Of a stretch of DNA of 64,000 nucleotides, positions 17,700 to 26,742 are shown piece by piece; position 1 is the stretch's first letter, and each line of letters begins with the position of its first letter. This DNA is from Tabrizicola fusiformis (GTDB lineage: Bacteria > Pseudomonadota > Alphaproteobacteria > Rhodobacterales > Rhodobacteraceae). The stretch spans positions 464,506-528,505 of the forward strand of contig NZ_JABUHN010000001.1 of NCBI RefSeq assembly GCF_013328815.1. Direction: 5' to 3'. A program made the translations under genes and the position numbers. The notes under the pieces were generated by a model. That model was not told the DNA's origin. It searched no databases and saw nothing but the letters and a program-made list of their open reading frames with translations.

Positions 17700-19571
17700 T
17701 CAGTTGCTGTCGGCGAAGATGTTCTTCTTGTGGGTGCCGTTCGGAACGAAGATCGTGCCGATCACCACGGTCATCAGGGCGACCACGATCGCATACCAGA
17801 GACCCGCATAGATGTTGCCCGACTGTGCCGAGATGGCGAAGGCGGTTGCCGGCAGCAGGCCCCCGAACCAGCCGTTGCCGATGTGGTAGGGCAGCGACAG
17901 ACCGGAGTAGCGGATGCGGGTCGGATAGAGTTCCACCAGCATGGCGGCGATCGGACCGTAAACCATCGTCACCAGAATGATGAGGTAGGTCAGGGTCAGG
18001 ATGATCGTCAGCTTCTGCGCGGTGAAGATGTCGATGAAGTTCGACGCCTTGGCGATGGTGGTGTTGTCGGCGGCAACCAGCGGATAGCCGGCGGCCTTGA
18101 GCGCCTCGTTCACCGATTTCTCGAAGGCGGCCTTCACGCCGTTGGCGGCATCCAGCGCAGCTTGTGCGGCGTCGGTGGCAGCCTGATCGGTGCCGGCCTT
18201 GGCGGTTTCCAGCGCGGCTTTCGCGTCGGCAATCGCCTTGGAGTTGGCTGCGCCGTCATAGGATTCGATGACGGTTTCGCCGATCTTGACGGTGGCGGGC
18301 TTGCCCGCTTCGCCGGCGACGGTGGTCGAATTCACCGAGGTCTTCGACAGCAGGGCCTTGGCGATGTCGCAGGAGTTGGTGAACTTGACAGTGCCGGTCG
18401 GGTTGAACTGGAACGAGCAGTCAGCCGGGTCGGCGGTCACGGTCACTTCGGTCAGTTGGGCGTTGTAGAGCGCCGGGTTGGCGGTCTGGGTCAGGAACTT
18501 GAACACCGGGAAGAAGGTGATCGCCCCGATCAGGCAGCCGGCAAGGATGATCGGCTTGCGGCCGATCTTGTCGGACAGACGGCCGAAGAAGATGAAGCCA
18601 TAGGTGCCGAGGATCAGCGACCAGGCCACAAAGACGTTGGCCGAGAAGCTGTCAACCTTGATCACGTTCTGCATGAAGAACAGCGCATAGAACTGGCCCG
18701 AATACCAGACCACCGCTTGACCGGCGGTCAGGCCGAAGAGCGCGATCAGCGCGATCTTGGCGTTCTTCCACTGACCGAAGGCTTCACGCAGCGGAGCCTT
18801 GGACTGGGCGCCCTCTTCCTTCATCTTCTTGAAGGCGGGGGATTCGTTCATCTGCAGACGGATGTAGAGCGAGATCAGCAGCAGGAAGATCGAGCCCAGG
18901 AACGGAATGCGCCAGCCCCAGAGATCGAAAGCCTTGATCATCTTGGCGGTGCCGTCGGCGTTCAGCACGGCGACGCCGTTCTGCACCAGTTCGGTTTCCG
19001 GCCAGTTGCCGTTGATATAGCCCTGCACCAGCAGGATCACGACCAGCGAGAGCAGCAGACCCAGCGTGGCCGTGGTCTGGATGAAGGCGGTGAAATAGCC
19101 GCGCTGGTTCTGCGGCGCGTGTTCGGCCACATAGACCGCCGCACCACCGTATTCGCCGCCGAGGGCGAGGCCCTGCAACATCCGCAGCGCGATCAGGATG
19201 ATCGGCGCGGCCATGCCCCAGCTTTCATAGCCGGGCAGCAGGCCGACGAGGAAGGTCGAGGCGCCCATGATCAGGATGGTGGCAAGGAAGGTATACTTCC
19301 GGCCGATCAGGTCGCCCAGCATCCCGAACACCAGCGCGCCGAACGGGCGCACGATGAAGCCCGCCGCGAAGGCCAGAAGCGCGAAGACGTTGCGCGTGGC
19401 TTCGGGGAACGAGGTGAAGAACTGCGCGCCGATGATCGCGGCCAGCGAGCCGTAAAGGTAGAAGTCATACCATTCAAAGATGGTGCCGGCGGACGAAGCA
19501 AGGATAACCTTCTTCTCTTCCCCGGTCATCGGGCGCGAGCGTGCGCTCACGTCTGCGGATGTGTTAGCCAT
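17700..19571 (-). CDS. MFS transporter (metabolite:H+ symporter type) with large periplasmic insert
   Basis: 623 residues from MANTSADVSA; a GGGGAGG ribosome site precedes the ATG. MFS features: IFEWYDFYLYGSLAA in helix 1 and the loop 2-3 motif RPFGALVFGMLGDLIGRK, typical of the MHS (ProP/KgtP-like) family. MHS proteins are usually 430-550 residues. The excess is an approximately 140-residue Ala/Thr/Asp-rich insert (about 372-512) between late helices, with two Cys (DCSF, NSCD) and a helical DAKAALETAKAG segment. It is third in the acs-adk operon, so acetate or another short organic acid is a reasonable substrate, by context only. Confidence 0.88.
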   Translation of the reverse strand: MANTSADVSARSRPMTGEEKKVILASSAGTIFEWYDFYLYGSLAAIIGAQFFTSFPEATRNVFALLAFAAGFIVRPFGALVFGMLGDLIGRKYTFLATILIMGASTFLVGLLPGYESWGMAAPIILIALRMLQGLALGGEYGGAAVYVAEHAPQNQRGYFTAFIQTTATLGLLLSLVVILLVQGYINGNWPETELVQNGVAVLNADGTAKMIKAFDLWGWRIPFLGSIFLLLISLYIRLQMNESPAFKKMKEEGAQSKAPLREAFGQWKNAKIALIALFGLTAGQAVVWYSGQFYALFFMQNVIKVDSFSANVFVAWSLILGTYGFIFFGRLSDKIGRKPIILAGCLIGAITFFPVFKFLTQTANPALYNAQLTEVTVTADPADCSFQFNPTGTVKFTNSCDIAKALLSKTSVNSTTVAGEAGKPATVKIGETVIESYDGAANSKAIADAKAALETAKAGTDQAATDAAQAALDAANGVKAAFEKSVNEALKAAGYPLVAADNTTIAKASNFIDIFTAQKLTIILTLTYLIILVTMVYGPIAAMLVELYPTRIRYSGLSLPYHIGNGWFGGLLPATAFAISAQSGNIYAGLWYAIVVALMTVVIGTIFVPNGTHKKNIFADSN

Positions 19572-19701
19572 GTGGCCTCCCCTGTGTTGCCCGGCCTTCG
19601 CCGGTTCCCTTGCGGCGCCTTCGTCCGGCCTTTGGCCTGATCTCGGGCGCCTCTCCCTCGTCCCTCCCCGCCCGGCCTGACGCCCGGGCGCGGCATTCCG
19701 T

Positions 19702-20370
19702 TTACGCCGCGACGCCGGCCACGATCCGGCCAAGGCTGCTGCGGATCTCGGCGATGGCACCCATCGCGTCGAGCTTTTCCAGCACGCCCTTGCCATCGTA
19801 ATAGGCGATCAGCGGGGCCGTCTGGGCGTGATAGGCTTTCAGCCGTTCGCGCACCGTTTCGGCATTGTCGTCGGCCCGGCGCTTGAAGCTGGAGCCGCCG
19901 CATTTGTCGCAAACCCCCGCCACGGCGGGTTGCTTGAACTCGTCATGGTAGCCTTCGCCGCAAGCGCAGGTGTAGCGGCCGGACACCCGGCCCACCATCG
20001 CCTCGTCATCCACCTCAAGGCTGATGGCGGCGGTCACCTTTTGCCCGGTGGCCGCAAGCAGCGCATCCAGCGCCGCCGCCTGACCCGCCGTGCGCGGAAA
20101 ACCGTCAAGGATGATACCCTTGGCCACATCCGGCTGCGCCATGCGGTCTTTCAGGATCGCCAGAACGATCTCGTCCGACACCAGTTGCCCGGCCTCCATC
20201 ACCGCCTTGGCACGCTTGCCGGCTTCGGTGCCTGCGGCCACGGCGGCGCGCAAGAGGTCGCCGGTGGAAAGCTGGACCAGACCGAAATCTTCCTCCAGCA
20301 TCCGGGCTTGCGTGCCCTTGCCGGCCCCGGGGGGGCCAAGCAGGATCAGGACGGGCGCTTGTGCGGTCAT
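19702..20370 (-). CDS. adk: adenylate kinase
   Basis: 222 residues. P-loop GPPGAGKGT (12-20), NMP-binding STGDLLRA, and ILDGFPRT are all present. The LID domain carries a four-cysteine zinc site (Cys135, Cys137, Cys154, Cys157). It converts 2 ADP to ATP + AMP. It starts 4 bases after the acs stop. Acetyl-CoA synthetase releases AMP, so coupling to adk makes metabolic sense: the kinase recycles the AMP. Usually adk sits in the ribosomal protein region, so this linkage is notable, though a second adk copy may exist elsewhere. Confidence 0.97.
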   Translation of the reverse strand: MTAQAPVLILLGPPGAGKGTQARMLEEDFGLVQLSTGDLLRAAVAAGTEAGKRAKAVMEAGQLVSDEIVLAILKDRMAQPDVAKGIILDGFPRTAGQAAALDALLAATGQKVTAAISLEVDDEAMVGRVSGRYTCACGEGYHDEFKQPAVAGVCDKCGGSSFKRRADDNAETVRERLKAYHAQTAPLIAYYDGKGVLEKLDAMGAIAEIRSSLGRIVAGVAA

Positions 20371-20374
20371 CGGT

Positions 20375-22339
20375 TCAGCCCCGGTTCATGCGGTTGGCAA
20401 TCAGCTCATCCACCACCGACGGATCGGCGAGGGTCGAGGTATCGCCCAGCGCGCCATAGTCGTTCTCGGCGATCTTGCGCAGGATGCGGCGCATGATCTT
20501 GCCCGAGCGGGTCTTGGGCAGGCCGGGGGCCCATTGGATCAGGTCGGGCTTGGCAATCGGGCCGATTTCGGTGCGAACCCAAGCCTCAAGTTCTTTGCGC
20601 AGGGCGTCGGTGGGTTCCACGCCGTTCATCAGGGTGACGTAGGCATAGATGCCCTGTCCCTTGATGTCGTGGGGGTAGCCGACCACGGCGCTTTCCGCGA
20701 CCTTCGGGTGGGCGACCAGCGCCGATTCCACTTCCGCCGTGCCCATCCGGTGGCCGGAGACGTTGATCACGTCATCCACGCGGCCGGTGATCCAGTAGTA
20801 ACCATCCGCATCGCGGCGGCAGCCGTCGCCGGTGAAGTAGTAACCGCGATACTGGCCGAAATACGCCTCTTCAAAGCGTTGATGGTCGCCCCAGAGGGTG
20901 CGCATCTGTCCCGGCCAGCTGTCGGCGATGCACAGCACGCCATCGGTTTCGGTGGCTTCCTGCACCTGCGCGTTGGACGGGTCCAGCACGATGGGCTTGA
21001 CGCCGAAGAAGGGCAGGGTGGCCGAACCGGGCTTTTGCGGCACGGCACCCGGCAGCGGGGTGATCAGATGGCCGCCGGTTTCCGTCTGCCAGAAGGTATC
21101 GACGATGGGGCAGCGGCCCTTGCCGACATGGGTGTTATACCAGTTCCACGCCTCGGGGTTGATCGGCTCGCCCACCGAACCCAGGAGTTTCAGGCTGGAG
21201 AGGTCGTGCTTTTCCACCCATTCGGCGCCAAGGCCCATCAGGCTGCGGATCGCGGTCGGGGCGGTGTAGAACTGATTGACCTTATGCTTGGCGCAGACTT
21301 CCCAGAAGCGGCCCGCGTCGGGGAAGGTCGGCACGCCTTCAAACATCACGGTGGTCGCGCCATTGGCCAGCGGGCCATAGACGATATAGCTATGGCCGGT
21401 AACCCAACCCACATCGGCCGTGCACCAGAACACGTCGCCATCATGGTAATCGAAGGTGATCTGCTGCGTCATCGCGGCATAAACCAGATAGCCGCCCGAG
21501 GTATGCACCACCCCCTTCGGCTTGCCGGTGGAACCCGAGGTGTAAAGAATGAACAGCGGGTCTTCGGCGCCCACCTCGACATAGGGGCAATAGGGGCGGG
21601 CTTCGGCCATCTCGGCCTTGACGTCGAAATCGCGGCCATCAACCCAGGTGGTCTGGTCGCCGGTATGCTTGACCACAAGGCATTTCACCCGGTCGTCACA
21701 ATGCAGGAGGGCGGCATCGGTGTTGGATTTGAGCGCGGTCTTCTTGCCGCCACGGGGGGCGTAATCGGCGGTGATCACCACCTTGGCTTCGGAATCGTTG
21801 ATCCGGTTGGCCAGCGCGTCGGGCGAGAAGCCCGCAAAGACGATCGAATGGATGGCGCCGATCCGCGCACAGGCCAGCATGGCATAGGCCGCTTCGGGGA
21901 TCATCGGCAGATAGATCACCACCCGGTCGCCCTTGGTCACGCCATGCGCCTTCAGCACATTGGCCATGCGGCAGGTGTTTTCCAGAAGCTGGGTATAGGT
22001 GATGTGGCGGGCCGGGGTCTTGGGGTCATCGGGTTCCCAGATGATCGCGGTCTGGTTGGCGCGGTCGATCAGGTGGCGGTCGATGCAGTTGGCCGAAACG
22101 TTCAGCGTGCCGTCCTCGAACCATTTGATCGAGACATTGCCGAATTCGAACGAGGTGTCTTTGACCTTGGTATAGGGCTTGATCCAGTCGATCCGCTGGC
22201 CTTCGACGGCCCAGAACCCCTCGGGGTCATTGACCGAGGCGGCGTATTTGGCCGCATATTGCTCGGCATTGACATGGGCATGGGCGACGAAATCCGCCGA
22301 TGCGCTGTAAAGGCCGGTGGCCTGACCCGTTTCTGCCAT
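20375..22339 (-). CDS. acsA: acetate--CoA ligase (acetyl-CoA synthetase)
   Basis: 654 residues, the usual length. AMP-binding motif [16 protein letters not shown], the [20 protein letters not shown] core, [20 protein letters not shown] and the C-terminal catalytic Lys in [12 protein letters not shown] are all present. It activates acetate to acetyl-CoA through acetyl-AMP; the C-terminal Lys is the usual acetylation-control site. The start at MAETGQ has a GAGGAGG ribosome site. It heads an operon with adk and an MFS transporter, with its promoter in an AT-rich block at 22428-22500. Confidence 0.97.
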   Translation of the reverse strand: MAETGQATGLYSASADFVAHAHVNAEQYAAKYAASVNDPEGFWAVEGQRIDWIKPYTKVKDTSFEFGNVSIKWFEDGTLNVSANCIDRHLIDRANQTAIIWEPDDPKTPARHITYTQLLENTCRMANVLKAHGVTKGDRVVIYLPMIPEAAYAMLACARIGAIHSIVFAGFSPDALANRINDSEAKVVITADYAPRGGKKTALKSNTDAALLHCDDRVKCLVVKHTGDQTTWVDGRDFDVKAEMAEARPYCPYVEVGAEDPLFILYTSGSTGKPKGVVHTSGGYLVYAAMTQQITFDYHDGDVFWCTADVGWVTGHSYIVYGPLANGATTVMFEGVPTFPDAGRFWEVCAKHKVNQFYTAPTAIRSLMGLGAEWVEKHDLSSLKLLGSVGEPINPEAWNWYNTHVGKGRCPIVDTFWQTETGGHLITPLPGAVPQKPGSATLPFFGVKPIVLDPSNAQVQEATETDGVLCIADSWPGQMRTLWGDHQRFEEAYFGQYRGYYFTGDGCRRDADGYYWITGRVDDVINVSGHRMGTAEVESALVAHPKVAESAVVGYPHDIKGQGIYAYVTLMNGVEPTDALRKELEAWVRTEIGPIAKPDLIQWAPGLPKTRSGKIMRRILRKIAENDYGALGDTSTLADPSVVDELIANRMNRG

Positions 22340-22464
22340 AAGTTCCTCCTCGATCCCAAAGCGGCTGTCAGAACCGCCTTTGCACGGCCTGCGCGGCGCG
22401 CAAGTCTCCCCCGTTTCATGGCATGATAACGCTTTTGTAAACGAAAGTGTAACTCTTTTTATCA

Positions 22465-22493
22465 TCAGTATTTTCTTGTAAAAATATTGACAA
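22465..22493 (-). promoter_or_regulatory. candidate promoter of the acs operon
   Basis: In an AT-rich block (22428-22500) unlike the surrounding GC-rich DNA, the minus strand has TTGTCA (22488-22493) and TACTGA (22465-22470) with a 17-base spacer, about 125 bases before the acs ATG. Downstream of it, GTTACA and GTTTACA repeat 11 bases apart (about 22435-22455), a possible regulator site. The rest of the 320-base gap between acs and the DUF1275 gene (22494-22659) shows nothing I can name beyond a short duplicated CGTGATCGG. Confidence 0.55.
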
Positions 22494-22659
22494 TGTTAGC
22501 GGTGAAGCCTGTAAATCCTTCGAAAAAGGGCAATGAAATGACAGGGGCGTGATCGGGGCCGTGATCGGCCCTTGGGGCAGCGGTGCCGCGCCGCCCGCGC
22601 GGCGCCGTGACGCGGCGTCATGTCGCTGCGTCGCGGCAATGGCGCAAGGGGCCGTCTAC

Positions 22660-23433
22660 TCACCCTGCGGGCGAATCGCCTGGCGGTCTTTCGACAGTCT
22701 TGCGCGGCGGTGCCGCGCCCCCCGTCAGCAGCGCCGGAACAGAGATGGTCAGCAGCACCGCCGCCAGCGGCAGCGAGAAATAGAACCCCATGGCGCCATA
22801 GCCCACGGCCCCCACTACGCCACCGGCCAGAAAGCCGGTCACCTGCAACACCAGAATGCTCAGTTTGCGGCGGTCGGCCCGCACCCCGCTGCCGGGTTGC
22901 AGCGTGCCGAACACCGTCCGGCCCAGTTCGATGCCGATATCGGTCACCATCCCCGTTGCATGGGTGGTGCGGATGCGGGCGCCCGACAGTTTGGTGATCG
23001 TGGCATTCTGCATCCCCATGATAAAGCACAGGCAGGCCAGCGAAAACAGCCGCCCCGCTTCGGAGGTAAAGATCCAGCCCCAGGAGAAGCAGATCAGAAA
23101 GCAGCCCTGCACCGCGATGGGCAGGGCGTATTGATGCTGGCTGTGGCGGGTGCGTGCCCAATTGATCAGGATGGCCGAAAAGGCAGCCCCCGCGATGAAG
23201 GCCGCCAGCGCCAGCAGGCTGACGAAGCTGATCCACAGGTTCAGGATCGCCAGATTGTCGGCCAGTTGCGCCAGATACCCCGTCATATGCGAGGTATACT
23301 GCCCCAGCGCAAAGAACCCGCCCGCATTGGCCGCGCCCGCCACCGCCGCCAGCACCACGGCAAGCTGGCGGTCCTCTGCCTCGGACCGCTCGGGGTGAAC
23401 CAGCCGCCCGCGCACGCTTTGCCGCAGGGTCAC
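22660..23433 (-). CDS. YoaK/DUF1275 family membrane protein
   Basis: 257 residues with six or seven hydrophobic segments. DUF1275 signatures: VAGAANAGGFFALGQYTSHMTG near the N-terminus and FIMGMQNATITKLSGARIRTTHATG in the centre. The start is GTG, supported by GGAGGG 6-7 bases upstream. DUF1275 proteins are inner-membrane proteins of unknown transport function. The upstream 260 bases to the HugZ-like gene hold no further gene; a short repeat (ACGGGTCATGT, near 23470 and 23525) is the only pattern noticed. Confidence 0.85.
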   Translation of the reverse strand: MTLRQSVRGRLVHPERSEAEDRQLAVVLAAVAGAANAGGFFALGQYTSHMTGYLAQLADNLAILNLWISFVSLLALAAFIAGAAFSAILINWARTRHSQHQYALPIAVQGCFLICFSWGWIFTSEAGRLFSLACLCFIMGMQNATITKLSGARIRTTHATGMVTDIGIELGRTVFGTLQPGSGVRADRRKLSILVLQVTGFLAGGVVGAVGYGAMGFYFSLPLAAVLLTISVPALLTGGAAPPRKTVERPPGDSPAG

Positions 23434-23695
23434 GGGTGGCCCTCCGGCGTGCCGGGTGATGGTTCGGAACGGGTCATGTCAGCTCCGCTGCGGTCGGGGT
23501 GACAATCCACCCAAAGGGGCAAAACGGGTCATGTGCGGAAAGACTTGGGCGAAAATATCGGCTTGGCCAGAAGACCTCTGCCCCGGCCGCTTGTCAACGC
23601 CCCCGCCGCCGCAGCCGTCAAAGTGGCTGGCATCGCCGCGCGAAACCGGCTAGCTGGGGATGGTGACTGTTTCTGTCAACTATCTGGAGTCCGCA

Positions 23696-24184
23696 ATGAC
23701 CACCCGCCCCGATCCCGTCGCGCCGGCCGATGATGCCGCCCGCGCCCAGGCCCGCGACATGCTGCGGGCGGCCAATCATGCGGCCCTGTCATGGCTTGAG
23801 GCGGACGGCACCCCGGGCATCAGCCGCATCGCCTTTGGCCTTGATCCCGAAGGCGTGCCGATGACGCTGATCTCGGGTCTGGCGCCGCATTCACCGGCGC
23901 TGAAGGCGCGGGCGGCCTGCGCGGTGATGGTGGGTGAGGTCGGGGTCAAGGGCGATCCCCTGACCCATCCGCGCCTGATGGTTCGCGCCCGGGCGCAGTT
24001 CATCGCGCCCGATGATCCCGCGCGTCCCGCCCTGCGTGCCCATTGGCTGAAGGGCCACCCGAAGGCGGCCCTTTATGTCGATTTCCCCGATTTCGCCTTT
24101 GTCCTGCTTGAACCTTTGGGCGCCCTGCTGAACGGCGGGTTCGGCAAGGCGTTCCGGTTCGAGGCGGCCGATCTGCGGGCCTGA
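23696..24184 (+). CDS. HugZ-like pyridoxamine 5'-phosphate oxidase-fold protein
   Basis: 162 residues. The split-barrel flavin/heme-binding fold is indicated by ARDMLRAANHAALSWLEADGTPGISRIAF, HSPALKARAACAVMVGE and VDFPDFAFVLLEPLGALLNGGFGKAF, the last typical of heme-utilisation HugZ/PPOX family proteins. Members bind heme or flavin and act in heme degradation or redox protection. The ATG at 23696 was preferred to an extension 12 codons upstream because homologous sequence begins after it. It is convergent with the beta-helix protein gene. Confidence 0.82.
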   Translation: MTTRPDPVAPADDAARAQARDMLRAANHAALSWLEADGTPGISRIAFGLDPEGVPMTLISGLAPHSPALKARAACAVMVGEVGVKGDPLTHPRLMVRARAQFIAPDDPARPALRAHWLKGHPKAALYVDFPDFAFVLLEPLGALLNGGFGKAFRFEAADLRA

Positions 24185-24198
24185 CCCCGGCACAGGCT

Positions 24199-26487
24199 TC
24201 AAACGGGGTTGTCGCAGCGCATCGTCACCTGCGCGATCCCCTTCACGGCGGCGGGCCATTTCAGATGCACCAGCTTGCCGCCGGTTCCCTGCTCGACCAG
24301 CGCATAGGGTTGCGCCCATTGCACGGCATTGGCGGTGTTGGTCGGCGCCCCCTCCAGCACGACCGCAGTGACATTGCGGGCGCGGGCCCCGAACGGCAGA
24401 TAGGCGCCGCCATCGACCACCCATGTATCGGCTGCGGTGGCCTGATTGTGCTGGATATGCAGCGGGCTGGAGGTGACCTGCGTGACCCCGTTATAGGTAT
24501 TCGACTCAAAGACGATGTTGCGAAAGCTGAAATAGTTCAGCGTGGCATAGGTCGTATCCACCTTCTCGGCGCGGTCGGCATTGCCGTCGCGGGCGCGGAA
24601 CACATTGCCCGTCACCGACAGGCCCGAGATGAAATGCCCCGTGCCGCGCGGCGTCACCACCAGCCAACTGAATGAGGCGCCAACCCCCTGCGCGGTAAAG
24701 GTGTTGCCGGTGATGGTCAGCCCGCCGAAACTGAACTGCGAGCCGAAGTTCGGCTCGGCCTCATGTTCGTTGGTCAGCTCGACAAAGCAATTGTCGATGT
24801 AATTTCCGGTGATCATCGACTTGCTGTTCGGCGTGGTCAGCACGATCCCCGCGCGCCGCACGCCCGAAGGCTCGCCGTCGCCCTGAAAGAAATGGTTGCC
24901 GACGAACATGTGCCCGGTGCCCTGCATCACCGCCGTCGTGGCGAATTTCACCGCCCGGCAGTTGCGGATCTTGCTGTCGTTCTGGTTGATGTTGAACATG
25001 ATCGTCGTGCGGTCCTGCACCCGGATGTCCTGTTCGTTCGACAGGAACTGGCAATGGTCCAGCAAAAGCCCCTGACAGCCCTGATTGAACGAGGTCAGGC
25101 CCCGGTCCTTCGGCCGGTTGAAGACCGAATCCGCCACGCGAAAGGTGTTGCCGGTGGCCGAGAGCAGAATGCCGCTGGCCGTGCCGCCGCAGAGGAACTC
25201 GATGTCGGAAAGCTCGAACTTGGCCAACTCGGCAAAGCCTGAGAAATCCAGCATGTAGCGATAGCGGTCAAAGGTATAGGGCCGCGTGCCCGACCCGCCG
25301 ACCAGAGGCGCGCTGATGTCCAGCGTGCCCGCGCCGATGTTGCGCCCGGTCACATAAACCTCGCGGCCCACGCCGCTGCCACTGATCCGCGACCCCACCT
25401 CGATGGTGCCGACATTGGCCACTGCCGTCAGCCGCGTCGGCTGGGCGGTGGAATAGGTGGCGGTGGCGGTTACCGAGGCGGTGGTCCATGCCGCCCCGGC
25501 GGCCACCGTCAACTGCCCGTTGCGCACCAGCCGCCGTTGCAGAAAGGTCGTCAGGCCGCAGAGGGCAGCCACATCAATCGGCTCGGTCAGCTCGATCCGG
25601 CGGCCGTTCAGGTTCAGTTCGACATGATCAGTATAGTAGAACAGCACCTGCAACGCGCGCTTGAAACCCGCAAGCTCGCTGCCAAAGGCCGCCGCATAGG
25701 TATCAAGGTCGTAATTGCGCGTGCAGGCCAGCCGTGCGGCAGCGGGCATGGTGATGGTGCCCTCGAACTTGACCGGATTGTCGAAGGTCATGTTGCTGGC
25801 CAGATAATAGGTGCCGGGCGAGACCACCACCGTCTTGCCCGCCGCAGCACTGTCGGCGGCATCGAAGGCGGGGCGGTCATCGGTTACCCCGTCGCCCACC
25901 GCGCCATAATCGCGCACATCGACCCAGTTGAACATCTCGGCATGAAAGACCGAAGTGACATCTTCGATGGTGATGTCATCGATTCGCACCACACCGCCAT
26001 TCGCTCCGGTCAGGTTCAGCCCGAAATGGCCATAGGCCGGCGCCGTGCCCCATGACATGTCCACCCCCTGCCGGTTGCCCGATCCGACGATGGCCGTTAC
26101 CGTCACCACGCTGCCATAGCTGGTCAGCGCCACCTCCGGCCCCACCTGATCGGCGGTGGTGACATTGGCCCCGCTGCTGTCGCCGGCCCATGCCGCAATC
26201 GCCACCGCCGGCAGGGCGCCGCTGACCGCCTTCACCCGGGCGGTGATGCGCAGATAGAGGCCCGGCTGAAACGGAATCTGCTGAAAACAGCGCAGCTTTT
26301 GCGTGGCAGAGATCTTTTGCAACTCCAGACAGCCCGCGAAATCGGCATCCGCCGGCACATAGGCCGCATTCGGCTGGCCCGCGTAAGAGCCCTGTCCGGG
26401 GAGGCCATCTTCGCGCGACCACAGCGCCAGCCCTGCCGAAAAGGCCGGCGGCATAAGCACCAGACCCTGGGTAATCGCCTTGTTCAT
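24199..26487 (-). CDS. right-handed beta-helix (pectate-lyase-fold) protein, probably exopolysaccharide-linked
   Basis: 762 residues starting MNKAITQGLV. There is no signal peptide. Residues about 1-190 form a beta-sandwich, carbohydrate-binding-like region. The pectate lyase superfamily entry motif VRDYGAVGDGVTDDRPAFDAA follows at about 195, then repeated short beta-strand/turn units (NSKIRNCRAVKF, NHFFQGDGEP, MITGNYIDNCF, LTITGNTF), typical of a parallel beta-helix. Such proteins cleave or bind acidic polysaccharides, and phage tailspike-like forms also exist. It is divergent from yjbH across 255 bases, so it probably acts on the polymer made or exported by that locus. Confidence 0.78.
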   Translation of the reverse strand: MNKAITQGLVLMPPAFSAGLALWSREDGLPGQGSYAGQPNAAYVPADADFAGCLELQKISATQKLRCFQQIPFQPGLYLRITARVKAVSGALPAVAIAAWAGDSSGANVTTADQVGPEVALTSYGSVVTVTAIVGSGNRQGVDMSWGTAPAYGHFGLNLTGANGGVVRIDDITIEDVTSVFHAEMFNWVDVRDYGAVGDGVTDDRPAFDAADSAAAGKTVVVSPGTYYLASNMTFDNPVKFEGTITMPAAARLACTRNYDLDTYAAAFGSELAGFKRALQVLFYYTDHVELNLNGRRIELTEPIDVAALCGLTTFLQRRLVRNGQLTVAAGAAWTTASVTATATYSTAQPTRLTAVANVGTIEVGSRISGSGVGREVYVTGRNIGAGTLDISAPLVGGSGTRPYTFDRYRYMLDFSGFAELAKFELSDIEFLCGGTASGILLSATGNTFRVADSVFNRPKDRGLTSFNQGCQGLLLDHCQFLSNEQDIRVQDRTTIMFNINQNDSKIRNCRAVKFATTAVMQGTGHMFVGNHFFQGDGEPSGVRRAGIVLTTPNSKSMITGNYIDNCFVELTNEHEAEPNFGSQFSFGGLTITGNTFTAQGVGASFSWLVVTPRGTGHFISGLSVTGNVFRARDGNADRAEKVDTTYATLNYFSFRNIVFESNTYNGVTQVTSSPLHIQHNQATAADTWVVDGGAYLPFGARARNVTAVVLEGAPTNTANAVQWAQPYALVEQGTGGKLVHLKWPAAVKGIAQVTMRCDNPV

Positions 26488-26742
26488 CTGCAACCTCGCC
26501 GTTTCCAAGCCCCACGCGGCCCGTGCCGCAACAGGCCACAGGGTCTAGCGGGCGGCAGTTAACAGCGGCTGCCGCGCCCGCGCGCTGCCTGTCGCTTGGG
26601 CGCAACGCCGCCGCCCGCACGGGCGGAATCGCAACAGGGGCGGGTTTTGCCGCCCTTGCCCCGCCAAGGCGCTGGCAGGCTGCCGCATTCTGGCCTAGAA
26701 ATCCCCAAAGGCCGGGCCACGGTATTGCAAGAGGGTTGCCCC

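Noticed and set aside
20090..22426. Long plus-strand open frame antisense to adk and acs
   Set aside because: acs and adk motifs on the minus strand are unambiguous; the plus-strand product has no recognisable fold.
22546..22575. Duplicated CGTGATCGG motif as a repeat element
   Set aside because: Only two short copies, likely chance in GC-rich DNA.
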